Part shown: positions 16,921 to 25,232 of the stretch, in pieces
Layout: each line of letters starts with the position of its first letter
Numbering within the stretch: the first letter of the stretch is position 1
Origin: Flectobacillus roseus
Lineage (GTDB): Bacteria > Bacteroidota > Bacteroidia > Cytophagales > Spirosomataceae
DNA length: 64,000 bases
Assembly: GCF_030056665.1 (NCBI RefSeq)
Contig: NZ_JASHIG010000031.1
Strand: one strand, 5' to 3'
Translations under genes and position numbers: made by a program
Notes under the pieces: generated by a model
What the model was told of the DNA's origin: nothing
The model's database searches: none
What the model saw: only the letters and a program-made list of their open reading frames with translations

Positions 16921-17165
16921 AGTATGTTTAAGTTTTATAAACCATTGAAAATTTAAAGTAGGTATTTGTTTTTCTGAAATCCTACTGTTTGAGCCGCAGG
17001 CGAGGTAGGTCGCCACTCCGATTAGGATTTCTTGACTTTCTTTTGCGGCCGCCGCGCGGTTACTTTTCTTGTGTTAGACGGGCACGCCTAGTGAAGAAAA
17101 GTAAGGAGCAGCGAATGGAAATTTTGTTTCTTCTACAAATGCCAAATAAAATTTTTAAACATACT
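16921..17165. mobile_element. MITE-like element, copy 1 (245 bases)
   Basis: Inverted ends AGTATGTTTAA (16921-16931) and TTAAACATACT (17155-17165) are perfect 11-base complements. The core has CTGTTTGAGCCGCAGGCGAG, TTTTGCGGCCGCCGCGCGG, and a stem TTACTTTTCTTG ... AAGAAAAGTAA. Copies with the same core and TGTTTAA-type ends lie at 33838-34012 and 40467-40656. A short open frame (16989-17231) is part of the repeat and is not called as a gene. With the repeat at 16708 it fills the gap 16689-17282. Confidence 0.6.
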
Positions 17166-17282
17166 CTTATCTTATTGTTTACTCAAAATATTATTTTAAA
17201 AATCAGCAATACCAAATCCGCAATCGCTTGAATTCTTTCATATTTTAGTTTAACTTAAAGAGAAATAAAACTAAATCTCGTT

Positions 17283-17774
17283 ATGAAAGCTATCTCTACC
17301 GAAATCAAATGGGGCATTTATTTTTCGTTAATGACCCTGTTATGGATGACGCTCGAAAAAGTTGCGGGCTTGCACGATGTATATATCGACAAGCATCCGA
17401 TTTATACCAACTTCATCGCTATTCCTGCCATAACGCTTTACGTATTTGCCCTTAGAGAAAAACGTTTCAAAGACTTAGGAGGTAATATGACCTACAAACA
17501 AGCTTTGATGAGTGGATTTTATATTACATTGGTGGTTACGATTTTGGCACCACTAACACAGTGGATTACGACACATATCATCACACCAGAGTTTTTTCCA
17601 AATGTCATTCGATATGTCATTTCTCACAATATGATGACAAAGGAAGAAGCTTTGAATCAATTCAATGAGAAAAACTATATGATTCAGAGTGTCGTTGGTG
17701 CCCCGATTATGGGTATGATGACTACGGCTATTGTAGGCTTTTTTGTGAAAGGGACAAAGCAAGAAAGGGTTTAA
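17283..17774 (+). CDS. DUF4199-family membrane protein
   Basis: A 163-residue integral membrane protein characteristic of Bacteroidota. It has an N-terminal helix (WGIYFSLMTLLWMTLEKVAG), a second (FIAIPAITLYVFALREKRFK), a third (GFYITLVVTILAPLTQWITT) and a last one near the C-terminus (VVGAPIMGMMTTAIVGFFVK). The KRFKDLGG/MTYKQALMSGF region between helices 2 and 3 is typical of DUF4199. Function is unknown. It is convergent with nspC, with a shared hairpin between them. Confidence 0.8.
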   Translation: MKAISTEIKWGIYFSLMTLLWMTLEKVAGLHDVYIDKHPIYTNFIAIPAITLYVFALREKRFKDLGGNMTYKQALMSGFYITLVVTILAPLTQWITTHIITPEFFPNVIRYVISHNMMTKEEALNQFNEKNYMIQSVVGAPIMGMMTTAIVGFFVKGTKQERV

Positions 17775-17776
17775 AC

Positions 17777-17809
17777 AATAATGTCAAAGCTTTGGGCTTT
17801 GACATTATT
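17777..17809. terminator. Perfect 14-base hairpin between DUF4199 and nspC
   Basis: AATAATGTCAAAGC (17777-17790) and GCTTTGACATTATT (17796-17809) with a five-base loop lie between convergent stop codons. There is no long U-tract, but the symmetry suits a bidirectional terminator. Confidence 0.65.
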
Positions 17810-17844
17810 CAAAATTCTCTAAAAAGTAATTCCGTTACTCGAAC

Positions 17845-18978
17845 TTACAATCTATCTTTAAAGCTTTCGTAACCAAAAGATTTAACCAATTCAAAAGTAT
17901 CGTTTTCTCTCCAAATACCAATTGAAGGAAGGTTGACGCCATTGAAAGTCGTTGTCTTTACCATCGTGTAGTGAATCATGTCATCAAATACGATAGAATC
18001 TCCAATTTTCAATTCTTGGTCGAAAGAGTAATCTCCATAAAAGTCACCTGCCAAACAAGTCATACCACCAAAACGATATGTTGGTTTGCCTTCCACAGGT
18101 TCGTGGTGAGCTCCCAAAATTCTTGGTTTATAAGGCATTTCTAGGGTATCGGGCATGTGTGCTGCAAAACTCACATCCAAAATGGCAGCATTAATTCCCT
18201 GCGAATCAATGATATCCATCACCGTTGAGGTCAAATAACCTGTTCTCCAACCTACAGCCGAGCCAGGTTCTAGAATTATTTTTAGATGTGGAAAACGAGC
18301 TTTAAGGTTTTTCAACACAGAAATTAAATGCTCTGGCTCATAATCAGCACGAGTAATTAAGTGTCCTCCACCCAAGTTCAACCATTTAGCTTGTTCCAAT
18401 AAATCGCCAAAACGTTCTACAATAGCGTTCAAAGTACGCTCTAATGTATATGAATCATTTTCGCATAGAGTATGTGAGTGCAAACCTTCAATACCTTCTG
18501 GCAAAGTGTCTCCTAATTGATTGCGAGTAATCCCCAATCGCGAACCAGCAATACATGGATTATACATATCTGTTTCAACCTCAGAGTATTGAGGGTTGAT
18601 ACGCAAACCGCAGCTAATACCATTAGCACGTGCTCTATCCCCAAAAGTATTATATTGATTCAACGAGTTGAAAGTAATATGGCTCGAATAAGACATCAAT
18701 TCGTCAAATTCACGTTCCAAATAAGCGGGGGCATATACGTGAGCCTTAGCTTTCATTTCCTCAAAACAAAGACGGGCTTCGTTGAGTGAACTTGCCGTAG
18801 CACCTGCCAAATACTGACGTACCATTGGAAAAGTGCTGTACATTGAAAAGCCTTTAAGCGCACAAATAATCTCGATTCCTGCTTGCTCCTGTACATATTT
18901 GAGAAGTGTAAGGTTCTTTCTCAAAAGTTGGTCTTCGAGTACATAACAAGGCGAAGGAATTTGTGAAAAATCAATCAT
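17845..18978 (-). CDS. nspC: Carboxynorspermidine/carboxyspermidine decarboxylase
   Basis: A PLP-dependent alanine-racemase-fold decarboxylase of 377 residues, taking ATG 18978 (MIDFSQIPSPCYVLED), which is the family's usual N-terminus. A TTG at 19035 would add 19 residues and is less likely. The PLP lysine is in CALKGFSMYSTFP. HSHTLCENDSYTLE, WLNLGGGHLITRADY, ILEPGSAVGWRTGYL and GGMTCLAGDFYGDY are the active-site segments typical of NspC. It decarboxylates carboxy(nor)spermidine to (nor)spermidine in the cytoplasm. The matching carboxynorspermidine synthase lies 22 kb away at 40666-41880. It is not part of the galacturonate cluster, which ends in a terminator at 19172. Confidence 0.92.
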   Translation of the reverse strand: MIDFSQIPSPCYVLEDQLLRKNLTLLKYVQEQAGIEIICALKGFSMYSTFPMVRQYLAGATASSLNEARLCFEEMKAKAHVYAPAYLEREFDELMSYSSHITFNSLNQYNTFGDRARANGISCGLRINPQYSEVETDMYNPCIAGSRLGITRNQLGDTLPEGIEGLHSHTLCENDSYTLERTLNAIVERFGDLLEQAKWLNLGGGHLITRADYEPEHLISVLKNLKARFPHLKIILEPGSAVGWRTGYLTSTVMDIIDSQGINAAILDVSFAAHMPDTLEMPYKPRILGAHHEPVEGKPTYRFGGMTCLAGDFYGDYSFDQELKIGDSIVFDDMIHYTMVKTTTFNGVNLPSIGIWRENDTFELVKSFGYESFKDRL

Positions 18979-19139
18979 CTGATAAGATATTCTTGGTTGA
19001 AATGGTTTGTTGTTGAACTGAACTATTGGTTTCAATTGATAAACCTATTTTAACTAAATTAGTTCAGTACCCAATTGCTAATAAGGTGCAAAATTACCAA
19101 GAATCTATGAACCTTAGATTAAGAATTTGAAAAATGATG

Positions 19140-19172
19140 AAAATCAAAACAAAAGGGCGAAGATTTCGCCCT
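19140..19172 (-). terminator. Terminator of kdgF
   Basis: AGGGCGAA (19154-19161) and TTCGCCCT (19165-19172) with a three-base loop. In the minus-strand direction a T-rich run (TTTTGTTTTGATTTT) follows. Confidence 0.8.
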
Positions 19173-19189
19173 GAGTAACTAACAATATG

Positions 19190-19528
19190 TTAAACAAAAT
19201 CTTCTCGAAACGGTGCAAATACATCCACCAACACTCCTACTTCCAAAGCCACTGCCCCGTGTACAATATGTGGAGGAATGTAATAAGTATCGCCTTGTTT
19301 AAGCACTTCGGTTTTACCTTCAATGGTTATCTCAAAAGCTCCACTTTCGACATAGCTAATTTGCGTATGATAATGGCTATGCAACGAACCTACAGCACCT
19401 TTTTCGAAGGCTACTTTTACCATCATGACATTATTGTCATAACTCATAATTTTACGACGTAACCCCTCGCCTACTATTTCCCAAGCAAGGTCTTCGTCAT
19501 GAACAAATCTTTTTCCAAATTGTGACAT
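19190..19528 (-). CDS. kdgF: KdgF-like cupin, unsaturated uronate linearisation
   Basis: A 112-residue single cupin. The metal-binding motif is GSLHSHYHTQISYVESGAFE (the H-x-H...Q/E-type first cupin motif) and the second is GDTYYIPPHIVHGAVAL. KdgF proteins convert 4,5-unsaturated galacturonate, made by GH105/GH88 enzymes and lyases, to the linear keto form. That matches the GH105 gene at 29251. It is the last gene of the uronate cluster on the minus strand, 421 repeat-filled bases after the transporter, so it may have its own promoter. A generic cupin function cannot be excluded, but the context is strong. Confidence 0.8.
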   Translation of the reverse strand: MSQFGKRFVHDEDLAWEIVGEGLRRKIMSYDNNVMMVKVAFEKGAVGSLHSHYHTQISYVESGAFEITIEGKTEVLKQGDTYYIPPHIVHGAVALEVGVLVDVFAPFREDFV

Positions 19529-19949
19529 AGCTGATTTAATTGTGAATTTTGAATGGTGAATAAGTAGTGACAGATGGATTTCTCACAATTGCAGATTTGG
19601 AATTTCTGATTTCGGAGATAAAGTAAAATATCTTTATTTACCATGGAATATGGTCTGCTTACACTTCCGAAATCCAACATCCGATATCCGAAATAGTAAC
19701 ATTGCCCTTTTACAAAATTAGCCAGCAACACATACAAGCATCACTGGCTAATCCATTCACGTTTTAACAAGATTTTATTAGGTTTGTGGGCAAAGTAAAA
19801 TTTAATTTTTGAGCTTTAGGCTTTCAGCTTTGAGCATTCGGCAAAATATATCTATCGTTAATAAAAAACAATTTAACGCTCTTTGCCTAGTGCCTGTCGC
19901 CTAATGCCTATAGCCTGACATCTTAAATCAAACTTTGTCCACTTATTTT
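19529..19949. repeat. Gap filled with dispersed repeat words
   Basis: 19550-19700 holds words of the type GAAATCCAACATCCGATATC and GGAATTTCTGATTTCGG, which recur at 10680, 17208, 29118 and 47840. 19786-19922 is the copy most similar to 7591-7730 (GTGGGCAAAGTAAAATTTAA, GCTCTTTGCCTAGTGCCTG). No gene was seen. Confidence 0.55.
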
Positions 19950-21233
19950 TTACAATTCTACTTTCTCCATTTTCGGAGCAAACAAGTGCATTAAGCCCCA
20001 TGCTAATAAATAGGCAAAACCGCACACAATAAAGATGATATTATAACCTGCTGTGATATTTCCAGCTTCTTTGTATGAATCCAAAATAGTACCTACCATT
20101 AATGGGAAAAGGATACCACCAACAGACCCAGCCATACCTCCGATACCTACAACGGAAGAAACTGCCTTTTTAGGAAACATATCCGAAGCAGTCGTAAAGA
20201 TGTTAGCACTCCACGCTTGGTGAGCCGCCGCCGCAATACTAATCAATACTACCGCTTGCCAAATATTTGAGCAATATTGAGCAGCCATAATTGGCACAAC
20301 AGCCAAGGCAAAACTCAACATCGCAATTTTACGTGCTTTGAAAACTGGCCACCCTTTGTTGATCAAGAAACCAGATACATATCCCCCACCGATACTACCA
20401 ATAGTTGTTGCAGTATAAACAATAATAAGTTCTAAAGATGGTTTTTTCAAGTCTAATTGGAAAGTTTCAGCAAAATAGGAAGGCAACCAATACAAGAAGA
20501 ACCACCAAATTGGGTCGGTTAACATTTTTCCAAAAACAAAAGCCCAAGTTTGACGAATACCAAACAATTGCGCCCATTTGACAGGCTTCTCATCAGATGT
20601 TTCCACTTCATCCTCATCGCTTTGGATATAGGCTAATTCTTCAGGCGTAACAGATTTATGCGTTGTTGGCTTGTCGTAGCTCATTACCCAGAAAATTACC
20701 CAGATAAAACCTACACCACCCGTTACCATAAAAGCCACTTGCCATCCCCACACTGCCAAAATCCAAGGCACCATCAATGGTGCTACCACAGCACCGATAT
20801 TGGCACCTGAGTTAAAAATACCCGTTGCTAAGGCACGTTCCTTTTTAGGAAACCATTCAGCCACACTCTTGATAGCAGCAGGGAAGTTACCTCCCTCGCC
20901 CAATCCCAATAAAGCTCTGAATGCTCCAAACCCAAAGGTGCTAGTAGCAGCGGCAGTTAAAACACCAGCGGCACTCCACCAAATTACGGCTACCAAATAG
21001 CCTAATTTTGTACCAATTTTATCAATAATACTACCTGATAACACCAGACCAATAGCATAAGCAGCTTGGAATGCCATTACGAGATTACTATAATCTTTTT
21101 CATTCCAGTCAAATTCCTTTTCCAAAGTTGGCTTTAATAAAGCAATTACTTGGCGGTCAAGATAACTGATGGTTGTTGCAAAAAACAAAAGGGCTACAAT
21201 GACCCAACGATAACTTCCTACCTTTTTTTCCAT
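19950..21233 (-). CDS. exuT: Hexuronate transporter, MFS (ExuT-like)
   Basis: A 427-residue 12-helix major facilitator of the anion:cation symporter family. Family marks are YLDRQVIALLKPTLEKEFDW after helix 1, FRALLGLGEGGNFPAAIKSV and EWFPKKERALATGIFNSGAN. A central cytoplasmic loop (about 200-220, TPEELAYIQSDEDEVET) separates the halves. ExuT proteins bring galacturonate or glucuronate into the cytoplasm. Its start lies five bases after the kdgA stop, so the two are surely co-transcribed. Confidence 0.92.
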   Translation of the reverse strand: MEKKVGSYRWVIVALLFFATTISYLDRQVIALLKPTLEKEFDWNEKDYSNLVMAFQAAYAIGLVLSGSIIDKIGTKLGYLVAVIWWSAAGVLTAAATSTFGFGAFRALLGLGEGGNFPAAIKSVAEWFPKKERALATGIFNSGANIGAVVAPLMVPWILAVWGWQVAFMVTGGVGFIWVIFWVMSYDKPTTHKSVTPEELAYIQSDEDEVETSDEKPVKWAQLFGIRQTWAFVFGKMLTDPIWWFFLYWLPSYFAETFQLDLKKPSLELIIVYTATTIGSIGGGYVSGFLINKGWPVFKARKIAMLSFALAVVPIMAAQYCSNIWQAVVLISIAAAAHQAWSANIFTTASDMFPKKAVSSVVGIGGMAGSVGGILFPLMVGTILDSYKEAGNITAGYNIIFIVCGFAYLLAWGLMHLFAPKMEKVEL

Positions 21234-21238
21234 AGTTT

Positions 21239-21907
21239 TTATTTAGATAAGCTTGCCACCGTTTCCATCAAGCTAGCTACGGTTTGTTGAATTTGATTAA
21301 AATCTTTATTTGCTAAAACGGCACTTGGAAACAATTGTGAACCCATTCCAACAGCTGTTACTCCTGCTTTAAACCATGTTGTAAGACTTTCAGTTGTAGG
21401 TTCTACTCCTCCCGTTACCATTACTTTCACCTTCGGCATTGGACCTTTCATCGATTTTACAAAACCTGGACCAACAACATTACCCGGGAAGATTTTAACC
21501 ACAGTAGCACCCAATTCTGTTGCTTGATAAATTTCGTTCAAGGTACACGCACCAGGGTACCAAGCAATATTTTTTTCTTGGCACAATGCACCAACTTCAG
21601 CAGTAGTAACAGGTTGTACCACAAAGTCTGCGCCTACTTCAATAAACTTTGCAGCTTGTTCTGCTTTGAAAATAGTACCGATACCAATTGCCATATCTGA
21701 GCAATTTTCACGAATAAAAGGCACTAAAGCCGTAAAAGTTGCCAAGGCACTTTCACCACGATTAGTAAATTCAAATGCACGCATTCCACCATCGTAACAA
21801 GCTTTGATGATACCTTGTGTTAATGCTAAATCTTCATGATAAAAAACGGGAACAACGGGATAATTTGCGATGAGTTGGTCAACCGTTGCAGTATTAAAAA
21901 GGGCCAT
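21239..21907 (-). CDS. kdgA: KDPG aldolase / 4-hydroxy-2-oxoglutarate aldolase
   Basis: A class I aldolase of 222 residues that splits 2-keto-3-deoxy-6-phosphogluconate into pyruvate and glyceraldehyde 3-phosphate, the last step of the pathway. ATG 21907 (MALFNTATVDQLIANYPVVP) is chosen over a TTG at 21940. The Schiff-base Lys138 lies in ATVVKIFPGNVVGP. Glu46 is in FEFTNR, where the usual motif is E-x-T-x-R. PGA at 118-120 and MVTGGVEPTTES form the phosphate site. It is also known as eda. It follows kdgK after 82 bases containing a hairpin. Confidence 0.93.
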   Translation of the reverse strand: MALFNTATVDQLIANYPVVPVFYHEDLALTQGIIKACYDGGMRAFEFTNRGESALATFTALVPFIRENCSDMAIGIGTIFKAEQAAKFIEVGADFVVQPVTTAEVGALCQEKNIAWYPGACTLNEIYQATELGATVVKIFPGNVVGPGFVKSMKGPMPKVKVMVTGGVEPTTESLTTWFKAGVTAVGMGSQLFPSAVLANKDFNQIQQTVASLMETVASLSK

Positions 21908-21951
21908 TTTATATTTCTTAATTAAAATTGAGAGGAACAATAAAAGATAAT

Positions 21952-21985
21952 AGAAATCACCGAGGTCATTTTCTCAGTGATTTCT
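21952..21985 (-). terminator. Intra-cluster hairpin between kdgK and kdgA
   Basis: AGAAATCAC (21952-21960) pairs with GTGATTTCT, extended by GAG/CTC across one mismatch. There is no strong U-tract on the minus strand, so it may stabilise or partly attenuate the mRNA rather than end it. Confidence 0.5.
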
Positions 21986-21989
21986 ATGC

Positions 21990-23012
21990 TTATAAAAACT
22001 TAGCCAGTAGATTTTCTACTTGTTCTACGCTTTGTTTGGTAGCATCGCCATATTCATTCAGCTTGCCGAATGCCGCTGCGGCTGCATAATTAATTACTTC
22101 TTGAGGAGATTTTTCATTATATAAACCATAAATCAAACCTCCCATAAAACAGTCACCACTGCCTACCTTATCTACTACTTCATCAATCGTGAAAGTTGGA
22201 GAAACGTATTGTTGACCATTGGTAAAAAGTGTGGTATAATACAAAATGCCTTTCGGAGGAGCATCAAAACGGAACGTATGCGCTACCACAGAACATTGAG
22301 GGTATTGTTGTTGAATAGCTTCTGCCGTACGAATGCTATGCGCTAAATACTCTCCTTGTGTTGAATCGGGGTTGATACTTTCGTCTACAGAAATACCCAA
22401 GAGCCAATCTGCTGCCCAAATATTACCCATTATTACGTCGCAGTATTGCGCTAAGCGTGGCATAATTTCGACAGGTTGTTTGCCGTATTTCCAAAGCTTT
22501 GCACGATAGTTGAGATCAACAGATACGGTAATACCTTTGCTTTTAGCAATTTTCAAAACCTCCTCACAGGCATCAACCACGTCTTCGTTCAAAGCTGGGC
22601 TGATCGCACTGAAATGAAACCAAGAGACATTTTCGAGAATGCTATCCCAATCCACTTTACCAGGCGCTAAAGTCCAGAAAGCAGAATGAGCACGGTCATA
22701 AATTACGCCTGCATTTTTAAGGTCAGCACCTTGTGGAAGGTAATAAGTACCTATTCTATCACCGAAGCAAGGCATTTTATCAGCAGAAATACCTTTTTCT
22801 TCGATATACTGCTTCAATTCAACCGAAAGCTGGTTGTCGGGCAATACACTTGTATATTGCACAGGCACATTCCAATTAGCTAAAGCTGTGGCTACGTTCA
22901 ATTCGGCACCACCAACAAACACGGGCATTGTGGCATTTTTAATCCATTCACCACCCAACTGAGGAGAAAAACGTAAAAGAATCTCTCCAAAACAACACAC
23001 TATTTTTTGCAT
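21990..23012 (-). CDS. kdgK: 2-keto-3-deoxygluconate kinase (PfkB family)
   Basis: A 340-residue ribokinase-fold sugar kinase. The N-terminus (IVCCFGEILLRFSP) and PVFVGGAELNVATALANWNV are typical of KDG kinases. The C-terminal anion hole and catalytic Asp lie in VDKVGSGDCFMGGLIYG (GSGD). It phosphorylates 2-keto-3-deoxygluconate to KDPG in the cytoplasm, linking UxaA to KdgA, which flank it in the cluster. The sequence alone could fit a related sugar kinase, but the context settles it. Confidence 0.9.
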   Translation of the reverse strand: MQKIVCCFGEILLRFSPQLGGEWIKNATMPVFVGGAELNVATALANWNVPVQYTSVLPDNQLSVELKQYIEEKGISADKMPCFGDRIGTYYLPQGADLKNAGVIYDRAHSAFWTLAPGKVDWDSILENVSWFHFSAISPALNEDVVDACEEVLKIAKSKGITVSVDLNYRAKLWKYGKQPVEIMPRLAQYCDVIMGNIWAADWLLGISVDESINPDSTQGEYLAHSIRTAEAIQQQYPQCSVVAHTFRFDAPPKGILYYTTLFTNGQQYVSPTFTIDEVVDKVGSGDCFMGGLIYGLYNEKSPQEVINYAAAAAFGKLNEYGDATKQSVEQVENLLAKFL

Positions 23013-23029
23013 ATATCTATTTTAAAAAG

Positions 23030-23058
23030 CGGCTAGATACCTCTGAGATACCTAGCCG
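23030..23058 (-). terminator. Hairpin between uxaC and kdgK
   Basis: CGGCTAG (23030-23036) pairs with CTAGCCG (23052-23058), with partial pairing inside. It lies in the 52-base uxaC-kdgK spacer and is probably an mRNA processing or stability structure. Confidence 0.45.
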
Positions 23059-23064
23059 AGTCAA

Positions 23065-24465
23065 TTAAAATCCGAAGTATTCTTTGGCGTTGTTGTAACA
23101 AATATCTTGAACCATCTTTCCAATCCAAGGAATATCGTTAGGTAGTTCGCCATTTTCAACGTCGTTACCTAATATATTACATAAAATTCGTCTAAAATAC
23201 TCATGACGAGGGAAAGAAAGAAAACTACGAGAGTCTGTCAACATACCTACAAAACGGCTCAACAAGCCCAAATTTGAAAGCGCATTGATTTGTTTTTCCA
23301 TACCATCTTTCTGGTCGAGGAACCACCAACCAGAACCAAATTGGATTTTCCCAGCTACAGAACCATCATTGAAGTTACCAATCATAGTAGCCATCAATTC
23401 GTTATCACGAGGGTTCAAGTTGTAAAGGATAGTTTTAGCCAATTGGTTGTTTTCGTCTAATTTACCTAAAAATTTCGAAAGGGCTTTACCTTGGTCAAAA
23501 TCACCAATTGAATCCCAACCAGTATCAGGACCTAATTCACGCATAGCACGAAGGTTATTGTTACGCAATGCGCCTAGGTGAAATTGCTGTGTCCAGCCTT
23601 TTTCCCAGTCCCAAATGGCAAAATGGATCAACATTGCAGACTTGAACTTCAATTGTTCTTCTAAAGTCAACTCACTTCCTCCTTTGATTTTCAAGAAGAT
23701 AGCAGCAATTTCATCTTCAGTATAATCTTCCGCATAAATTTGCTCAAGACCGTGGTCAGAGAGTTTACCACCCATTTCAGCAAAGAAATCATGGCGCTCT
23801 TTCAAAGCACCTAGATATTCTTCCAAAGTGGAAAGACTACGACCTACAACTGTTTCTAATTTTGCCACATAAGCCACAAAATTTGCCACATTCTCAACCG
23901 CCATTGCTTTATCTGGACGGAAAGTAGGCAATACTTTTACCTCAACACCATCAGCTTTGATTTTTTGGTGATATTCCAAAGAATCAATCGGGTCATCGGT
24001 TGTACATACCACTTTTACATTCATTTTATTCAACAAACCTCTCACCGAATATTCTGGTGTTTGAAGAAGGGCAGTACATTTTTCGTAAATATCCTTGGCA
24101 GTCGATGGATTCAAAATTTCATTTACCCCAAAATAACGCTGTAATTCGAGGTGAGTCCAGTGGTACAAAGGGTTACGCATGGTATAAGGAACCGTTGCTG
24201 CCCACTGCTCATATTTCTCATAATCCGACTTGTCTCCAGTACAATAGGCTTCGTTGATTCCATTTGTACGCATAGCACGCCATTTGTAGTGATCACCATA
24301 TAACCAAATTTGGGCAAGGTTCTCAAATGACTTATCCTCCGCTATCTGGTCTGGTGGGAGATGGCAGTGGTAGTCAATAATTGGCATTTGCTTCGCATAC
24401 TCATGATACAAAGTACGAGCTGTTTCAGTCTGTAATAGAAAATTGTCGTCTAAGAAGTTTTTCAT
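23065..24465 (-). CDS. uxaC: Uronate isomerase
   Basis: A 466-residue amidohydrolase-fold enzyme that isomerises galacturonate to tagaturonate (and glucuronate to fructuronate). ATG 24465 (MKNFLDDNFLLQTETARTLY) is the standard start; a TTG eight codons upstream is ignored. The metal motif is IIDYHCHLPPDQI (His33, His35). Other family segments are WLYGDHYKWRAMRTNGI, VVCTTDDPIDSLEYH, FHLGALRNNNLRAMRELGPD, GSGWWFLDQKDGM and MLTDSRSFLSFPRHEYFRRI. It is the first committed enzyme of the cluster. A 0.7-kb repeat block separates it from uxaA. Confidence 0.96.
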   Translation of the reverse strand: MKNFLDDNFLLQTETARTLYHEYAKQMPIIDYHCHLPPDQIAEDKSFENLAQIWLYGDHYKWRAMRTNGINEAYCTGDKSDYEKYEQWAATVPYTMRNPLYHWTHLELQRYFGVNEILNPSTAKDIYEKCTALLQTPEYSVRGLLNKMNVKVVCTTDDPIDSLEYHQKIKADGVEVKVLPTFRPDKAMAVENVANFVAYVAKLETVVGRSLSTLEEYLGALKERHDFFAEMGGKLSDHGLEQIYAEDYTEDEIAAIFLKIKGGSELTLEEQLKFKSAMLIHFAIWDWEKGWTQQFHLGALRNNNLRAMRELGPDTGWDSIGDFDQGKALSKFLGKLDENNQLAKTILYNLNPRDNELMATMIGNFNDGSVAGKIQFGSGWWFLDQKDGMEKQINALSNLGLLSRFVGMLTDSRSFLSFPRHEYFRRILCNILGNDVENGELPNDIPWIGKMVQDICYNNAKEYFGF

Positions 24466-24540
24466 CTTTTGAAATTGATAGTAGTTCAAAAAAATGCTTA
24501 AAGTTTAGTAACCCAAGCAAGAGACTGTATTTGGAAAATA

Positions 24541-25222
24541 TTTTGGCTGTCGGCTGTGAGCTGACGGCTTTCGGCTTTGAGCTTTCAGCAGAAGTTTTGT
24601 GGGCTCAATCATCTAAATCTCCTCACTCAAAACTCCATACTCAGCACTCAGAAGCCGTTGTTGGAGTTTTCTCCAACAACCTCGCGTCAGCAACAAACCA
24701 TACTCTTTAGTTAGCGCTCAGCTCGTTGGAGAAAACTCCAACGAGGGCAAGATATTTCGGCTGTCAGCTGTGAGCTATCGGCTTTTGGCAATGGTTTTAG
24801 AAATCCCAAAACTCCGCACTCAAAACGCTAAACTAATCACTTAGTAGCCGTTGTTGGAGTTTTCTCCAACAACCTCGCGTAAGCAACAAACCATACTCTT
24901 TAGTTAGCGCTCAGCTCGTTGGAGAAAACTCCAACGAGGGCAAGATATTTTGGCTGTCGGCTGTGAGCTGACGGCTTTCGGCTTTGAGCTTTCAGCAGAG
25001 GTTTTGGGGGCTCAATCATCTAAAACTCCGCACTCAAAACTCTACACTCAAGAGCCGTTGTTGGAGTTTTCTCCAACAACCTCGCGTCAGCAACAAACCA
25101 TACTCTTTAGTTAGCGCTCAACTCGTTGGAGAAAACTCCAACGAGGGCAAGTGTGTCGGCTGTGAGCTATCGGCTTTTGGCAATGGTTTTAGAAATCCTA
25201 AAACTCCTCACTCAAAACTCCA
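24541..25222. repeat. Tandem stem-loop repeat block between uxaA and uxaC
   Basis: Three ~95-base cores (24657-24751, 24850-24944, 25057-25151) each contain two perfect 10-base stem-loops: GTTGTTGGAG-TTTT-CTCCAACAAC and CTCGTTGGAG-AAAA-CTCCAACGAG, with complementary tetraloops. Between them is CCTCGCGTCAGCAACAAACC. Two alternating spacers (X at 24541 and 24948; Y after cores 1 and 3) show that a unit X-core-Y-core of about 0.4 kb has been duplicated. The block would lie inside the uxa transcript if uxaA and uxaC are co-transcribed. Confidence 0.75.
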
Positions 25223-25232
25223 AACTCATCAC

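Noticed and set aside
16989..17231. An 80-codon open frame starting SRRRGRSPLRLGF
   Set aside because: It lies wholly within the MITE-like element, its Arg-rich start comes from the GC-rich core, and the other copies do not keep the frame.
24541..25222. A CRISPR-like array
   Set aside because: Only three units, 190-210 bases apart, with repeated rather than unique spacers, and no cas gene in the window.
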